Below, piece after piece: positions 7,898 to 14,426 of a stretch of 16,560 nucleotides of DNA (positions are counted from its first letter, which is position 1; every line of letters begins with the position of its first letter). A program made the translations under genes and the position numbers. Below the pieces are notes generated by a model. It was given only the letters and a program-made list of their open reading frames with translations. It searched no databases and was not told the DNA's origin. Location of the stretch: positions 1-16,560 of the forward strand of contig JAURAE010000019.1 of assembly GCA_030829675.1 (NCBI GenBank), written 5' to 3'. This DNA comes from Schleiferiaceae bacterium (GTDB lineage Bacteria; Bacteroidota; Bacteroidia; Flavobacteriales; Schleiferiaceae).

Positions 7898-8585
7898 CGG
7901 CCCACTCTGCTTCGTTCATTCTCGTTTTTGATGCCTCTAGCACCTGACCACCTAAAACATGAACCAGGATTTTGGCGCCCCATTCAATGTGCTCCACCGC
8001 ATCGCGACGCACGATGACACTTTTATGGATTCGGGCGAACCTCGGGCTCAACCCTTCTTCGAAGCTCTTTAATGTCCGCGCCACCAAATGACGCTCCCCG
8101 TTATTGAGGACCACTTCCGTATAATTGCGTTGGCCCTGAAGAACATTGATTTTCGATTCCGACAGGGAATGGAAAGAGCCCTTGATTGGAATTTTAATGC
8201 GAAGTTCCTCAAAGGTTCCAACGGGTTTTAATTCCGCGATTTTTTTTAGACTCTGGGCCAATCGCTTCGGAGAAACTGGTTTAAGAACATAGTCAACCGC
8301 AGTATCAAAAGCTTCTAAACTGTATTCAGTGTGGGCAGTCACAAAGACAATGTTCCCAACCTTTCCTTTAATGCTTTGGGCAACTTCCAATCCATTCGCG
8401 CCAGGCATCTCCATGTCTAAAAACACCATTTCGGGACGGTGCTCTTCACACCATTGGACGAAGGGTTTGTGTTGCGTAAAACCTTCCACAGTGGCCTGTG
8501 GCAATAGCTTGGACAGCTGAAAAACCATGCCGTCGACTGCCAGTTTTTCGTCGTCGAGAATTCCTATGTGTCGAACGGCTTTCAA
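7890..8585 (-). CDS. LytTR-family response regulator
   Basis: DNA-binding regulator of 231 residues. The N-terminal receiver domain (about 5-118) has acidic residues D11-D12, phospho-acceptor D57 (VFLDMEMPGANG), T83 and K102 (YVLKP). The C-terminal LytTR domain (about 128-227) has the recognisable GQRNYTEVVL, RTLKSFEE and FARIHKSVIVR stretches. The start is a TTG at 8583-8585 that overlaps the ribE stop as TTGA. An in-frame stop lies five codons upstream, and the next ATG (codon 20) would remove D11-D12, so the TTG is the only sensible start. The kinase gene overlaps its end by 8 nt. Target genes are not evident; no autoregulatory repeat was recognised. Confidence 0.93.
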   Translation of the reverse strand: MKAVRHIGILDDEKLAVDGMVFQLSKLLPQATVEGFTQHKPFVQWCEEHRPEMVFLDMEMPGANGLEVAQSIKGKVGNIVFVTAHTEYSLEAFDTAVDYVLKPVSPKRLAQSLKKIAELKPVGTFEELRIKIPIKGSFHSLSESKINVLQGQRNYTEVVLNNGERHLVARTLKSFEEGLSPRFARIHKSVIVRRDAVEHIEWGAKILVHVLGGQVLEASKTRMNEAEWADV

Positions 8586-9178
8586 CCTAAATACCCTTTA
8601 ATCATGCGGGCCACATATTTGCCGATGACGTCGAACTCGAGGTTTACTCGGTCTCCCACCTTTATATTGTGAAAAACGGTGTGCTCGTAGGTATATGGAA
8701 TGATGGCCACACTAAAGCTACCCTCTTTAGAGTCCACGACGGTTAAGGAGGTGCCATTCACGGTAATGGACCCTTTTTCAACGGTTACATTTCCTAAAGA
8801 GGTGTCGTACGAAAAGGTGAAGGTCCAAGATCCGTCGTGTGCTTCGACTTCGGTACAAGTGGCTACTTGGTCTACATGACCTTGCACAATATGTCCGTCA
8901 AAACGATCGCCCATGGTCATGCAGCGCTCCAAATTCACAGGGCTGCCTTCCACCAAATCATTGAGGTTGGTTTTGTTGAGGGTCTCCTTGATGGCCGTCA
9001 CACGGTAGGTGCGATCGCCAAAGATTTCTACGACCGTCAGACATACCCCATTGTGGGCTACGCTTTGGTCGATTTTCATCTCTGCCGCGAGCGGAGATTC
9101 CATATATAATTCCAAGTTGCCTTCGCTTTTTTCCAGTTTGGCAACCCGTGCAACGTTTTCAATAATTCCGGTAAACAT
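8582..9178 (-). CDS. ribE: Riboflavin synthase (alpha chain)
   Basis: Dismutates two 6,7-dimethyl-8-ribityllumazine molecules to riboflavin, the last step of vitamin B2 synthesis. The 198-residue protein has the family start MFTGIIE and two lumazine-binding repeats: the first with NGVCLTVV at 43-50, the second beginning near GHIVQGHVDQVA (95-106) with NGTSLTVV at 141-148. The end, YVARMIKGYLG, is typical. It is the first gene of a minus-strand unit leading into the regulator and kinase genes; its stop TGA shares bases with the regulator's TTG start. No FMN riboswitch fits in the 55-nt gap to the divergent aminopeptidase gene. That gap holds a minus-strand TATTTTAA, a weak match to a -7 box. 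Confidence 0.96.
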   Translation of the reverse strand: MFTGIIENVARVAKLEKSEGNLELYMESPLAAEMKIDQSVAHNGVCLTVVEIFGDRTYRVTAIKETLNKTNLNDLVEGSPVNLERCMTMGDRFDGHIVQGHVDQVATCTEVEAHDGSWTFTFSYDTSLGNVTVEKGSITVNGTSLTVVDSKEGSFSVAIIPYTYEHTVFHNIKVGDRVNLEFDVIGKYVARMIKGYLG

Positions 9179-9186
9179 GGGGACTG

Positions 9187-9215
9187 TTTTGTGGTTGGTT
9201 AAAATAGTACATTTG
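9187..9215 (+). promoter_or_regulatory. Putative Bacteroidota promoter for the aminopeptidase gene
   Basis: TACATTTG at 9208-9215 matches the TAnnTTTG -7 consensus. TTTTG at 9187-9191 is a candidate -33 element with a 16-nt spacer, slightly short of the usual 17-23. The box ends 18 nt before the ATG at 9234. It lies in the 55-nt divergent gap with ribE. Confidence 0.45.
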
Positions 9216-9233
9216 AAACTAAATATTTAGAAC

Positions 9234-10640
9234 ATGAAAGTCTCTACATACACCCCTGATTACACCGGACCCCTCGCGATTGTTTACGAAAACTTAGAAG
9301 AATTGGCCAAACATCTTGCCCCTGAGCAGGAAGCACGCGTTGAAGCGCTGGCCGATAAGTTCGACGAGCAGTGGCTTGAACTACAAAGTGGAGCAAATAC
9401 TACTTGGGTATATAAAGTCAAATCTTCTTTGGATACAGATGCACGAGCTGAGAAAATGCGCCAGGCGGGTAATGCCTTGTGTTTAAAGGCCAACGCCTTA
9501 TTCGCCGATCGTGTCGCCATATTAGGTCACCACGTACCTGCCGTAGCAGAGGGTGCCGCTCTAGGGAATTACCAATTCTTGCGTTACTTCTCCGACCAAC
9601 ACAAGCGTCGCAACTCCTTGGTTCAACTCTTCGTTGAGGCAGGTCATGAAGCTGCCGTACAGGCACAAGCCATTGCTGTAATGGGAACTGTTTTTGCGCG
9701 CGATTTGGTCAATACTCCAGTCATCGACCTCACCGCTACAGATTTGGCTAATGAAGCCAAAGCCGCAGGAAAGCGTCACGGTTTTGCAGTAGAAGTGTTG
9801 GAGAAGAAGCAGATTGAAAGCTTGAAAATGGGCGGTCTACTTGCCGTGAATTATGGTTCGACTGAGCCGCCTGTATTCATCATTATGGAGCACAAGCCGG
9901 CCGGAGCCACCAATGAAAAACCGATCGTATTGGTTGGAAAAGGAGTGGTCTATGATACCGGTGGTTTGAGCTTGAAGCCGACGAACTACATGGACGATAT
10001 GAAGTCGGATATGGGCGGAGCAGCCGCGGTATTGGGTACCATGAGCGCTGTGGCGGAGGCAAATTTGCCGCTTCATGTCATTGGCCTTGTTCCTGCGACA
10101 GATAACCGCCCTGGGGGTAATGCCGTAACTCCCGGTGATGTCATTACCATTTCTGATGGCACAACCGTTGAGGTGATGAATACCGATGCGGAAGGACGAT
10201 TGATTTTGAGCGATGCTTTGGTCTACGCGAAGCGATACAACCCAGAATTGGTCATTGACCTTGCTACTTTAACTGGTGCAGCCGCCCGCGCTATTGGCCA
10301 CTACGCCATCGTCGGAATGGGCAATGCCGGAGCAGAAGCCATGAACACCTTGCAAGCGAGCGGTTTGGCAACTCACGAACGCGTGGTTGAATTCCCGTTC
10401 TGGGACGAATACAAGGAGCTGTTGAAGAGCCCTATTGCCGATATGAAAAACATTGGCGGTGCAGAGGCAGGCGCCATTACCGCAGGGAAGTTCTTGGAGC
10501 ACTTCACTGATTATCCGTACATTCACTTGGACATCGCCGGACCTGCTTTCTTGAAGAAACGCATCGGCTATCGCGTGGAAGGCGGTACAGGTGTAGGTGT
10601 CCGATTATTATTTGACTTCCTAAGTAAAAAATCTGCCTAA
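9234..10640 (+). CDS. Leucyl aminopeptidase, M17 family
   Basis: Dinuclear-metal cytosolic exopeptidase (468 aa) that removes N-terminal residues from peptides in protein turnover. The variable N-terminal domain covers roughly residues 1-155. The catalytic domain has all the metal ligands expected by comparison with PepA: K236 and D241 in VGKGVVYDTGG, D259 in MKSDMGGA, D318 and E320 in the M17 signature NTDAEGRL (316-323), with catalytic K248 and R322. A second landmark is LTGAA (346-350). Length is within the family range. It starts at ATG 9234, the end of a divergent gap with a fitting -7 box. Its stop TAA shares its last base with the ATG of the pdxA fusion gene (TAATG), implying coupled translation. 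Confidence 0.95.
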   Translation: MKVSTYTPDYTGPLAIVYENLEELAKHLAPEQEARVEALADKFDEQWLELQSGANTTWVYKVKSSLDTDARAEKMRQAGNALCLKANALFADRVAILGHHVPAVAEGAALGNYQFLRYFSDQHKRRNSLVQLFVEAGHEAAVQAQAIAVMGTVFARDLVNTPVIDLTATDLANEAKAAGKRHGFAVEVLEKKQIESLKMGGLLAVNYGSTEPPVFIIMEHKPAGATNEKPIVLVGKGVVYDTGGLSLKPTNYMDDMKSDMGGAAAVLGTMSAVAEANLPLHVIGLVPATDNRPGGNAVTPGDVITISDGTTVEVMNTDAEGRLILSDALVYAKRYNPELVIDLATLTGAAARAIGHYAIVGMGNAGAEAMNTLQASGLATHERVVEFPFWDEYKELLKSPIADMKNIGGAEAGAITAGKFLEHFTDYPYIHLDIAGPAFLKKRIGYRVEGGTGVGVRLLFDFLSKKSA

Positions 10641-12028
10641 TGAGCGACTCACAAAACAACAATCCAAACAGCAACGCCGGCAACGGTGAAAACAACGGAG
10701 GAGATCGCCGAAGACGCAACCGAGGAGGACGCAACCGCAACAGAAACCGCAAACCAAAAGCCGATGGATACGAGCAAGTCCAAGGAGAGGCTAAAGAAGG
10801 CCAGGAACCTCGTGAGCAAAAGCAAGGAGGACGCGGGCGAGAGGGACGCGAAAGAAATAAAAAACCGGCGAAAGTTGTTAAAGCACAACCTGTAGCCGAA
10901 GAACTCAAGGAAAACCTTGATGCGCAAGCCGATCTTTATGATATGAGCTTCGATACCCCGGAAGTAGAATGGGAAGGAGGGGATGTATTGACCAAGCCTG
11001 TGGTAGGGATTACCTGTGGAGATCTCAACGGCATAGGTATGGAGATTATCATTAAGGCTCTTGAAGACGAACGAGTGGCCGAATTATGTACGCCCGTAGT
11101 TTTCGCCTCAAGTAAATTAGCCTCTTACCACCGCAACGCCATCGATAAGCAGGACTTCAACTTCAACGTTGTGGATTCTATTGGCCAAATCAAAGAGGGC
11201 AAGAATAACCTTGTTTCAGTTTGGGAAGATAATGTCGAACTAGAATTAGGGATGCCTACTGATGTAAGTGGGGTCTATGCACTGAAAAGTATTGATGCAG
11301 CGATTGAAGCCGCAAAAGCTGGGCATATCCATGCTATTGTAACGGCACCCATTAATAAGCACAACATCGCGGAACAACACGAAGGCTTCCGAGGACATAC
11401 CGGTTATTTGGCAGAGGCCTTTGGCAATGAGGTGTTGATGGTACTTACCTCAGATTATGTGAGAGTGGCGACCGTTACGGGACATGTTCCTATTAAGGAT
11501 GTTGCCACAACGTTGACCCAAGATAAAATAGAGAAAAGCATTGCGTTGTTGGCCCAGAGCTTAAAGCGCGATTTTGGAAAAGTAAAACCTACCATTGCGG
11601 TACTGGGGCTTAACCCACATGCCGGCGAGATGGGAACCATTGGTAGTGAGGAGGCAGAAATTATCGCCCCAGCCATTGCCAACAGCCAAAAGTTAGATGC
11701 CATTGTAAAAGGCCCATACCCTGCCGACGGCTTCTTTGGACAAGGCCATGAAGAGCGCTTCGATGCAGTCCTAGGCATGTACCACGATCAAGTGTTAATT
11801 CCGTTCAAAAGTTTAGCTATGGGAACTGGGACCAATTTTACCGCAGGGCTCAGCGTTGTACGTACTTCTCCTGATCATGGCACGGCAATGCACATTGCAG
11901 GACAAGGCAAAGCAGACCACGCCTCATTCCAGCACGCCATCTTTACTGCCATTGAAACGGTTCAAGCTCAAATACAATACGATGAGATGACCGCAAATCC
12001 TCTCAAAAAACAAAAAGAGAAGAATTAG
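10640..12028 (+). CDS. pdxA: 4-hydroxythreonine-4-phosphate dehydrogenase (PdxA) with an N-terminal Arg/Gly/Asn-rich extension
   Basis: Oxidises 4-phosphohydroxy-L-threonine in the DXP-dependent pyridoxal phosphate pathway. The PdxA domain begins at about residue 118 (KPVVGITCGDLNGIGMEI) and has the metal-binding histidines H253 (GHTG), H327 (GLNPHAGE) and H382 (MYHDQ), plus TAPINK and SPDHGTA. It runs to about residue 445, a full-length PdxA. In front are about 115 residues unlike the enzyme: Asn-rich 5-20, RGG/RNR-rich basic 22-40 and 63-75, then an acidic linker 87-114. No stop or frameshift separates the parts, so one 462-residue protein is encoded. The extension looks disordered and RNA-binding-like; its role is not known. 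Two 10-base direct repeats (10713-10722 and 10728-10737) lie in the basic part. An internal TTG at 10988 after AAGGAGG could yield a 346-residue ordinary PdxA. Confidence 0.93.
   Translation: MSDSQNNNPNSNAGNGENNGGDRRRRNRGGRNRNRNRKPKADGYEQVQGEAKEGQEPREQKQGGRGREGRERNKKPAKVVKAQPVAEELKENLDAQADLYDMSFDTPEVEWEGGDVLTKPVVGITCGDLNGIGMEIIIKALEDERVAELCTPVVFASSKLASYHRNAIDKQDFNFNVVDSIGQIKEGKNNLVSVWEDNVELELGMPTDVSGVYALKSIDAAIEAAKAGHIHAIVTAPINKHNIAEQHEGFRGHTGYLAEAFGNEVLMVLTSDYVRVATVTGHVPIKDVATTLTQDKIEKSIALLAQSLKRDFGKVKPTIAVLGLNPHAGEMGTIGSEEAEIIAPAIANSQKLDAIVKGPYPADGFFGQGHEERFDAVLGMYHDQVLIPFKSLAMGTGTNFTAGLSVVRTSPDHGTAMHIAGQGKADHASFQHAIFTAIETVQAQIQYDEMTANPLKKQKEKN
10974..10990 (+). promoter_or_regulatory. Internal Shine-Dalgarno-like site and TTG at the PdxA domain boundary
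   Basis: AAGGAGG (10974-10980) stands 7 nt before an in-frame TTG (10988-10990, codon 117 of the fusion), exactly where the conserved PdxA domain starts. The bases also encode Glu-Gly-Gly, so chance is possible, and strong SD use is rare in Bacteroidota. Whether it is used is unknown. Confidence 0.35.
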
Positions 12029-12047
12029 AAGTTTTCAACAATTTGAA

Positions 12048-12055
12048 TATCTTTG
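12048..12055 (+). promoter_or_regulatory. Bacteroidota -7 box for the DUF177–rpmF unit
   Basis: TATCTTTG followed by C matches TAnnTTTG and is among the most usual forms of this box. It lies 20 nt after the pdxA stop and 28 nt before the preferred GTG start of the DUF177 gene. The -33 region is A-rich with no clear TTTG, so strength is uncertain. Confidence 0.5.
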
Positions 12056-12082
12056 CACGCTCATTCGGAGATAATTGAAGTA

Positions 12083-12583
12083 GTGAAAACGAAGGACTTT
12101 GATATTGCCTTTATCGGCTTGTCCAACGGGGCACATGTATTTGAGTTTGATCTGAATGATTCGTTCTTTGAACTTTTCGAGTATGACGATTATTCACAAT
12201 TGAGTGGAAAAGTCACTGTAGAAATGGTAAAAAGCGAGACTGTTATGGATTTGAGCTTGAGTTTTTCAGGCGCCATTCAAGCACCTTGCGACGTAACCAA
12301 CGAGCTGTACAAGCAGGCATTAGAGAATGCCTTTGATGTACAAGTGAAGTTTGGTGATGCGTACAACGACGACAATGAAGAGTTGTTGATTTTACCTCAC
12401 GGTGAGCACCAGTTCAACATCGCACAAATGGCGTATGAACTTGTGGTATTAAGTATTCCATCAAAACTATATGGACCAAATGCCGGAAACGGTATCGAAG
12501 ATTACTTGGAGGACGAAGACGAAGAAACTGAAACGGATACGGACCCACGTTGGGACCAATTAAAAGACTTGTTGAATAAATAA
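12083..12583 (+). CDS. DUF177 (YceD-like) protein upstream of rpmF
   Basis: Member of the DUF177/YceD family, encoded just before ribosomal protein L32 in most bacteria and linked with large-subunit rRNA accumulation in some; the exact molecular role is not settled. Counting from GTG 12083 the protein has 166 residues. Family landmarks are the early DFDIAFIGLSNGAHVFEF, FEYDDY, APCDVTNELY (a single Cys rather than the CxxC of other YceD proteins), and FGDAYNDDNEELLILPHGEH, with an acidic tail before WDQLKDLLNK. The frame extends to a TTG at 12053, but that codon is the end of the TATCTTTG promoter box; the GTG fits the family N-terminus (K.FDI.F.GL). GGAG at 12067-12070 is a loosely placed ribosome site. 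rpmF follows after 11 nt. Confidence 0.88.
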   Translation: MKTKDFDIAFIGLSNGAHVFEFDLNDSFFELFEYDDYSQLSGKVTVEMVKSETVMDLSLSFSGAIQAPCDVTNELYKQALENAFDVQVKFGDAYNDDNEELLILPHGEHQFNIAQMAYELVVLSIPSKLYGPNAGNGIEDYLEDEDEETETDTDPRWDQLKDLLNK

Positions 12584-12594
12584 CGATTTGAAAA

Positions 12595-12777
12595 ATGGCA
12601 CATCCTAAGCGCAGACAGTCTAGCACAAGAAGAGACAAGCGTAGAACGCACTACAAAGCAGCTGATCAGCAATTGGCTATCTGCCCAACTACTGGTGAGG
12701 CTCACCTTTACCACCGTGCACATTGGCACGAAGGAAAACTTTACTACAAGGGTAAAGTGGTAATGGAAAAGGCGTAA
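12595..12777 (+). CDS. rpmF: 50S ribosomal protein L32
   Basis: Small basic protein (60 aa) of the large ribosomal subunit. It starts with MAHPKRRQSSTRRDKRRTHY, the family signature, and contains CPTTGEAHLYHRAHW. Only one cysteine (C30) is present, so it is the zinc-free form that lacks the four-cysteine site. It starts at ATG 12595, 11 nt after the DUF177 gene, and is followed by a strong intrinsic terminator. Confidence 0.98.
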   Translation: MAHPKRRQSSTRRDKRRTHYKAADQQLAICPTTGEAHLYHRAHWHEGKLYYKGKVVMEKA

Positions 12778-12804
12778 GCCCTCCGTTTAACGCATTGATT
12801 GTTA

Positions 12805-12841
12805 AAAAAGTAGCCTTTTTTAGGGCTACTTTTTCTTTTTT
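12805..12841 (+). terminator. Intrinsic terminator after rpmF
   Basis: Perfect 11-base stem AAAAAGTAGCC (12805-12815) with GGCTACTTTTT (12824-12834), an 8-nt loop, and a C followed by six T (12836-12841). It ends the DUF177–rpmF message and separates it from fabH. The A-run on the left could also serve transcription from the other strand, although no minus-strand gene points into it. Confidence 0.9.
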
Positions 12842-12862
12842 GGGCACCTCTAGAAAAATCAA

Positions 12863-12880
12863 GGGGCCTATTTTAGCCCC
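12863..12880 (+). promoter_or_regulatory. Weak -7-like box inside a small hairpin ahead of fabH
   Basis: TATTTTAG (12869-12876) differs from TAnnTTTG by one base and ends 19 nt before the fabH ATG. It is framed by GGGGC (12863-12867) and GCCCC (12876-12880), a 5-base inverted repeat. Because a terminator lies just upstream, fabH needs its own promoter, and this is the best candidate; the match is imperfect. Confidence 0.3.
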
Positions 12881-12895
12881 CACAACAACAAAGCT

Positions 12896-13888
12896 ATGAA
12901 AGCAGCAATCACCGCAATCGGCGGATACGTTCCGGAATATGTGTTGACCAACGCAGAGTTGGCCACAATGGTGGAGACCAACGACGAGTGGATCACCACA
13001 AGAACCGGAATCAAAGAAAGACGCATTCTTAAGCCAGAAGAAGGCATGGGTGCCTCCTATCTCGCTATTAAAGCGGTAGAAGCCATGAAAGCCGAATACG
13101 GTGTGCGTGTAGATGATGTTGATTTAGTCATCCTAGCCTCCGTCACTCCAGATATGCCCGTGGCCATTACCAGTGCTTATATCGCACAAGAAATTGGTGC
13201 AACGAACGCATACGCCTTCGACCTACAAGCCGCCTGTTCATCATTCCTATATGCCGTAAGTAATGCGGCTGCCTACATCGAATCTGGGAAATACAAGAAA
13301 GTATTGGTCGTAGGTTCAGATGTGATGAGCTCTATCGTAGATTATACAGACCGCACAACTTGCATCCTTTTCGGAGACGGCTGTGGTGTGGCCTTAATGG
13401 AGCCAAATGAAGAAGGACTTGGAGTTCAAGATGAAATTCTTCGCACCGATGCGACAGGAAGAGATTTCTTGCGCATCGAAGCCGGTGGTTCTTTCCTACC
13501 GCCTTCTCACGAAACAATAGACAACAAACAGCACGCCATTCGTCAAGAAGGCCAGAGCGTATTCCGCTTTGCAGTCAGCCGTATGGCAGATACTTCAGCA
13601 GAATTATTAGAAAAGAACGGCTTGAGTGGTGACGATGTGGCCTACTTGGTTCCTCACCAAGCAAACTTGAGAATTATTGATGCTACTGCACGTCGTATGG
13701 GCCTTACCAATGACAAAGTCGTCATCAATATTCAAAACTATGGAAATACTACCTCTGCAACCATTCCTCTAGGACTTTGGGATTTCAGAGATAAGTTTAA
13801 AAAAGGAGATAACATATTCTTCGCAGCATTCGGCGGCGGTTTTACATGGGGAGCCATGTGGATCAAATGGGCCATCGATAAAAAATAA
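12896..13888 (+). CDS. fabH: Beta-ketoacyl-[ACP] synthase III
   Basis: Starts type II fatty-acid synthesis by condensing acetyl-CoA (or a branched acyl-CoA) with malonyl-ACP. The 330-residue thiolase-fold protein has the full catalytic triad: C114 in LQAACSSFLYA, H254 in VPHQANLRII and N284 in NYGNTTSATIPL. Other family marks are TNDEWITTRTGIKERR (28-43), GSDVMSS (140-146), LFGDGCGV (158-165) and the C-terminal FAAFGGGFTWGAM. It starts at ATG 12896 and is followed 34 nt later by accB, so malonyl-CoA supply and its first use are encoded together. plsX, which often sits between rpmF and fabH in other bacteria, is not present here. Confidence 0.97.
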   Translation: MKAAITAIGGYVPEYVLTNAELATMVETNDEWITTRTGIKERRILKPEEGMGASYLAIKAVEAMKAEYGVRVDDVDLVILASVTPDMPVAITSAYIAQEIGATNAYAFDLQAACSSFLYAVSNAAAYIESGKYKKVLVVGSDVMSSIVDYTDRTTCILFGDGCGVALMEPNEEGLGVQDEILRTDATGRDFLRIEAGGSFLPPSHETIDNKQHAIRQEGQSVFRFAVSRMADTSAELLEKNGLSGDDVAYLVPHQANLRIIDATARRMGLTNDKVVINIQNYGNTTSATIPLGLWDFRDKFKKGDNIFFAAFGGGFTWGAMWIKWAIDKK

Positions 13889-13922
13889 CTCGTACATTCA
13901 TATTCCTAAATAACACACGAAC

Positions 13923-14408
13923 ATGGACTTGAAAGAAATCCAAGCACTCATCAAATTCGTTGCGAAAAGCGGCGCTCAAGAAGTGAGTCTAGAAACTGAA
14001 GACTTCAAGATCAACATCAAAACAGGTTCTGATGCTGAGCAACCAACAATCATCCAAGCGATGGCTCCACAAGCACCTGTAGCTATGGCAGCGGCTCCAG
14101 CGCCAGCAGCTCCTGCACCAGCGGCAGCAGCGCCAGCGGCAGCAGCTCCAGCAGATGATAATAGCAACTACATCACTGTTAAATCTCCGATGATCGGTAC
14201 GTTTTACCGTAGCGCAAGCCCAGAAATGGATGCATTTGTTAAGGTCGGCGATGTAGTGAAACCAGGTGATGTAGTTTGTATCATCGAGGCGATGAAGCTC
14301 TTCAATGAGATTGAAAGTGAGGTAAGCGGAAAGATCGTGAAGGTCTTGGTCGACGACCAAACACCAGTAGAATACGATCAGCCATTGTTCTTGGTCGATC
14401 CGTCATAA
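13923..14408 (+). CDS. accB: Biotin carboxyl carrier protein of acetyl-CoA carboxylase
   Basis: Carries the carboxylated biotin between biotin carboxylase and carboxyltransferase. The 161-residue protein has an N-terminal region (1-40) that binds AccC, a Pro/Ala-rich flexible linker at about 47-77, and a biotinyl domain (about 82-160) with the biotin acceptor K125 in the canonical EAMK motif followed by LFNEIESE. The 'thumb'-side SPMIGTFYRSASPE (88-101) is typical of AccB proteins. It starts at ATG 13923 and lies 18 nt before accC, a pairing kept in most bacteria. The carboxyltransferase genes accA and accD are not in this window. Confidence 0.97.
   Translation: MDLKEIQALIKFVAKSGAQEVSLETEDFKINIKTGSDAEQPTIIQAMAPQAPVAMAAAPAPAAPAPAAAAPAAAAPADDNSNYITVKSPMIGTFYRSASPEMDAFVKVGDVVKPGDVVCIIEAMKLFNEIESEVSGKIVKVLVDDQTPVEYDQPLFLVDPS
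14118..14147 (+). repeat. 15-bp tandem repeat in the accB linker
   Basis: Two adjoining copies of a 15-base unit beginning CCAGCGGCAGCAGC (14118-14132 and 14133-14147) encode successive Pro-Ala-Ala-Ala-Ala blocks. The wider 14085-14155 stretch is a GC-rich, GCA/GCC/CCA-biased Pro/Ala coding tract. Copy changes would alter linker length in frame. Confidence 0.7.
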
Positions 14409-14426
14409 GAACGAAACCTCTAAGGT

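Noticed and set aside
9179..9233. Possible FMN riboswitch upstream of ribE
   Set aside because: The gap is only 55 nt and shows no RFN-element conserved core; too short for the aptamer.
10504..10927. Open frames of 134 and 92 codons on the minus strand opposite the RGG-like region
   Set aside because: They arise from the purine-rich low-complexity sense strand (reading as Arg/Pro/Ser/Leu repeats) and overlap a well-supported gene.
13989..14360. 123-codon open frame on the minus strand of accB, rich in Cys, Trp and Arg
   Set aside because: It is a shadow of the Pro/Ala-rich accB coding tract; its composition is unlike any real protein and no start signal precedes it.
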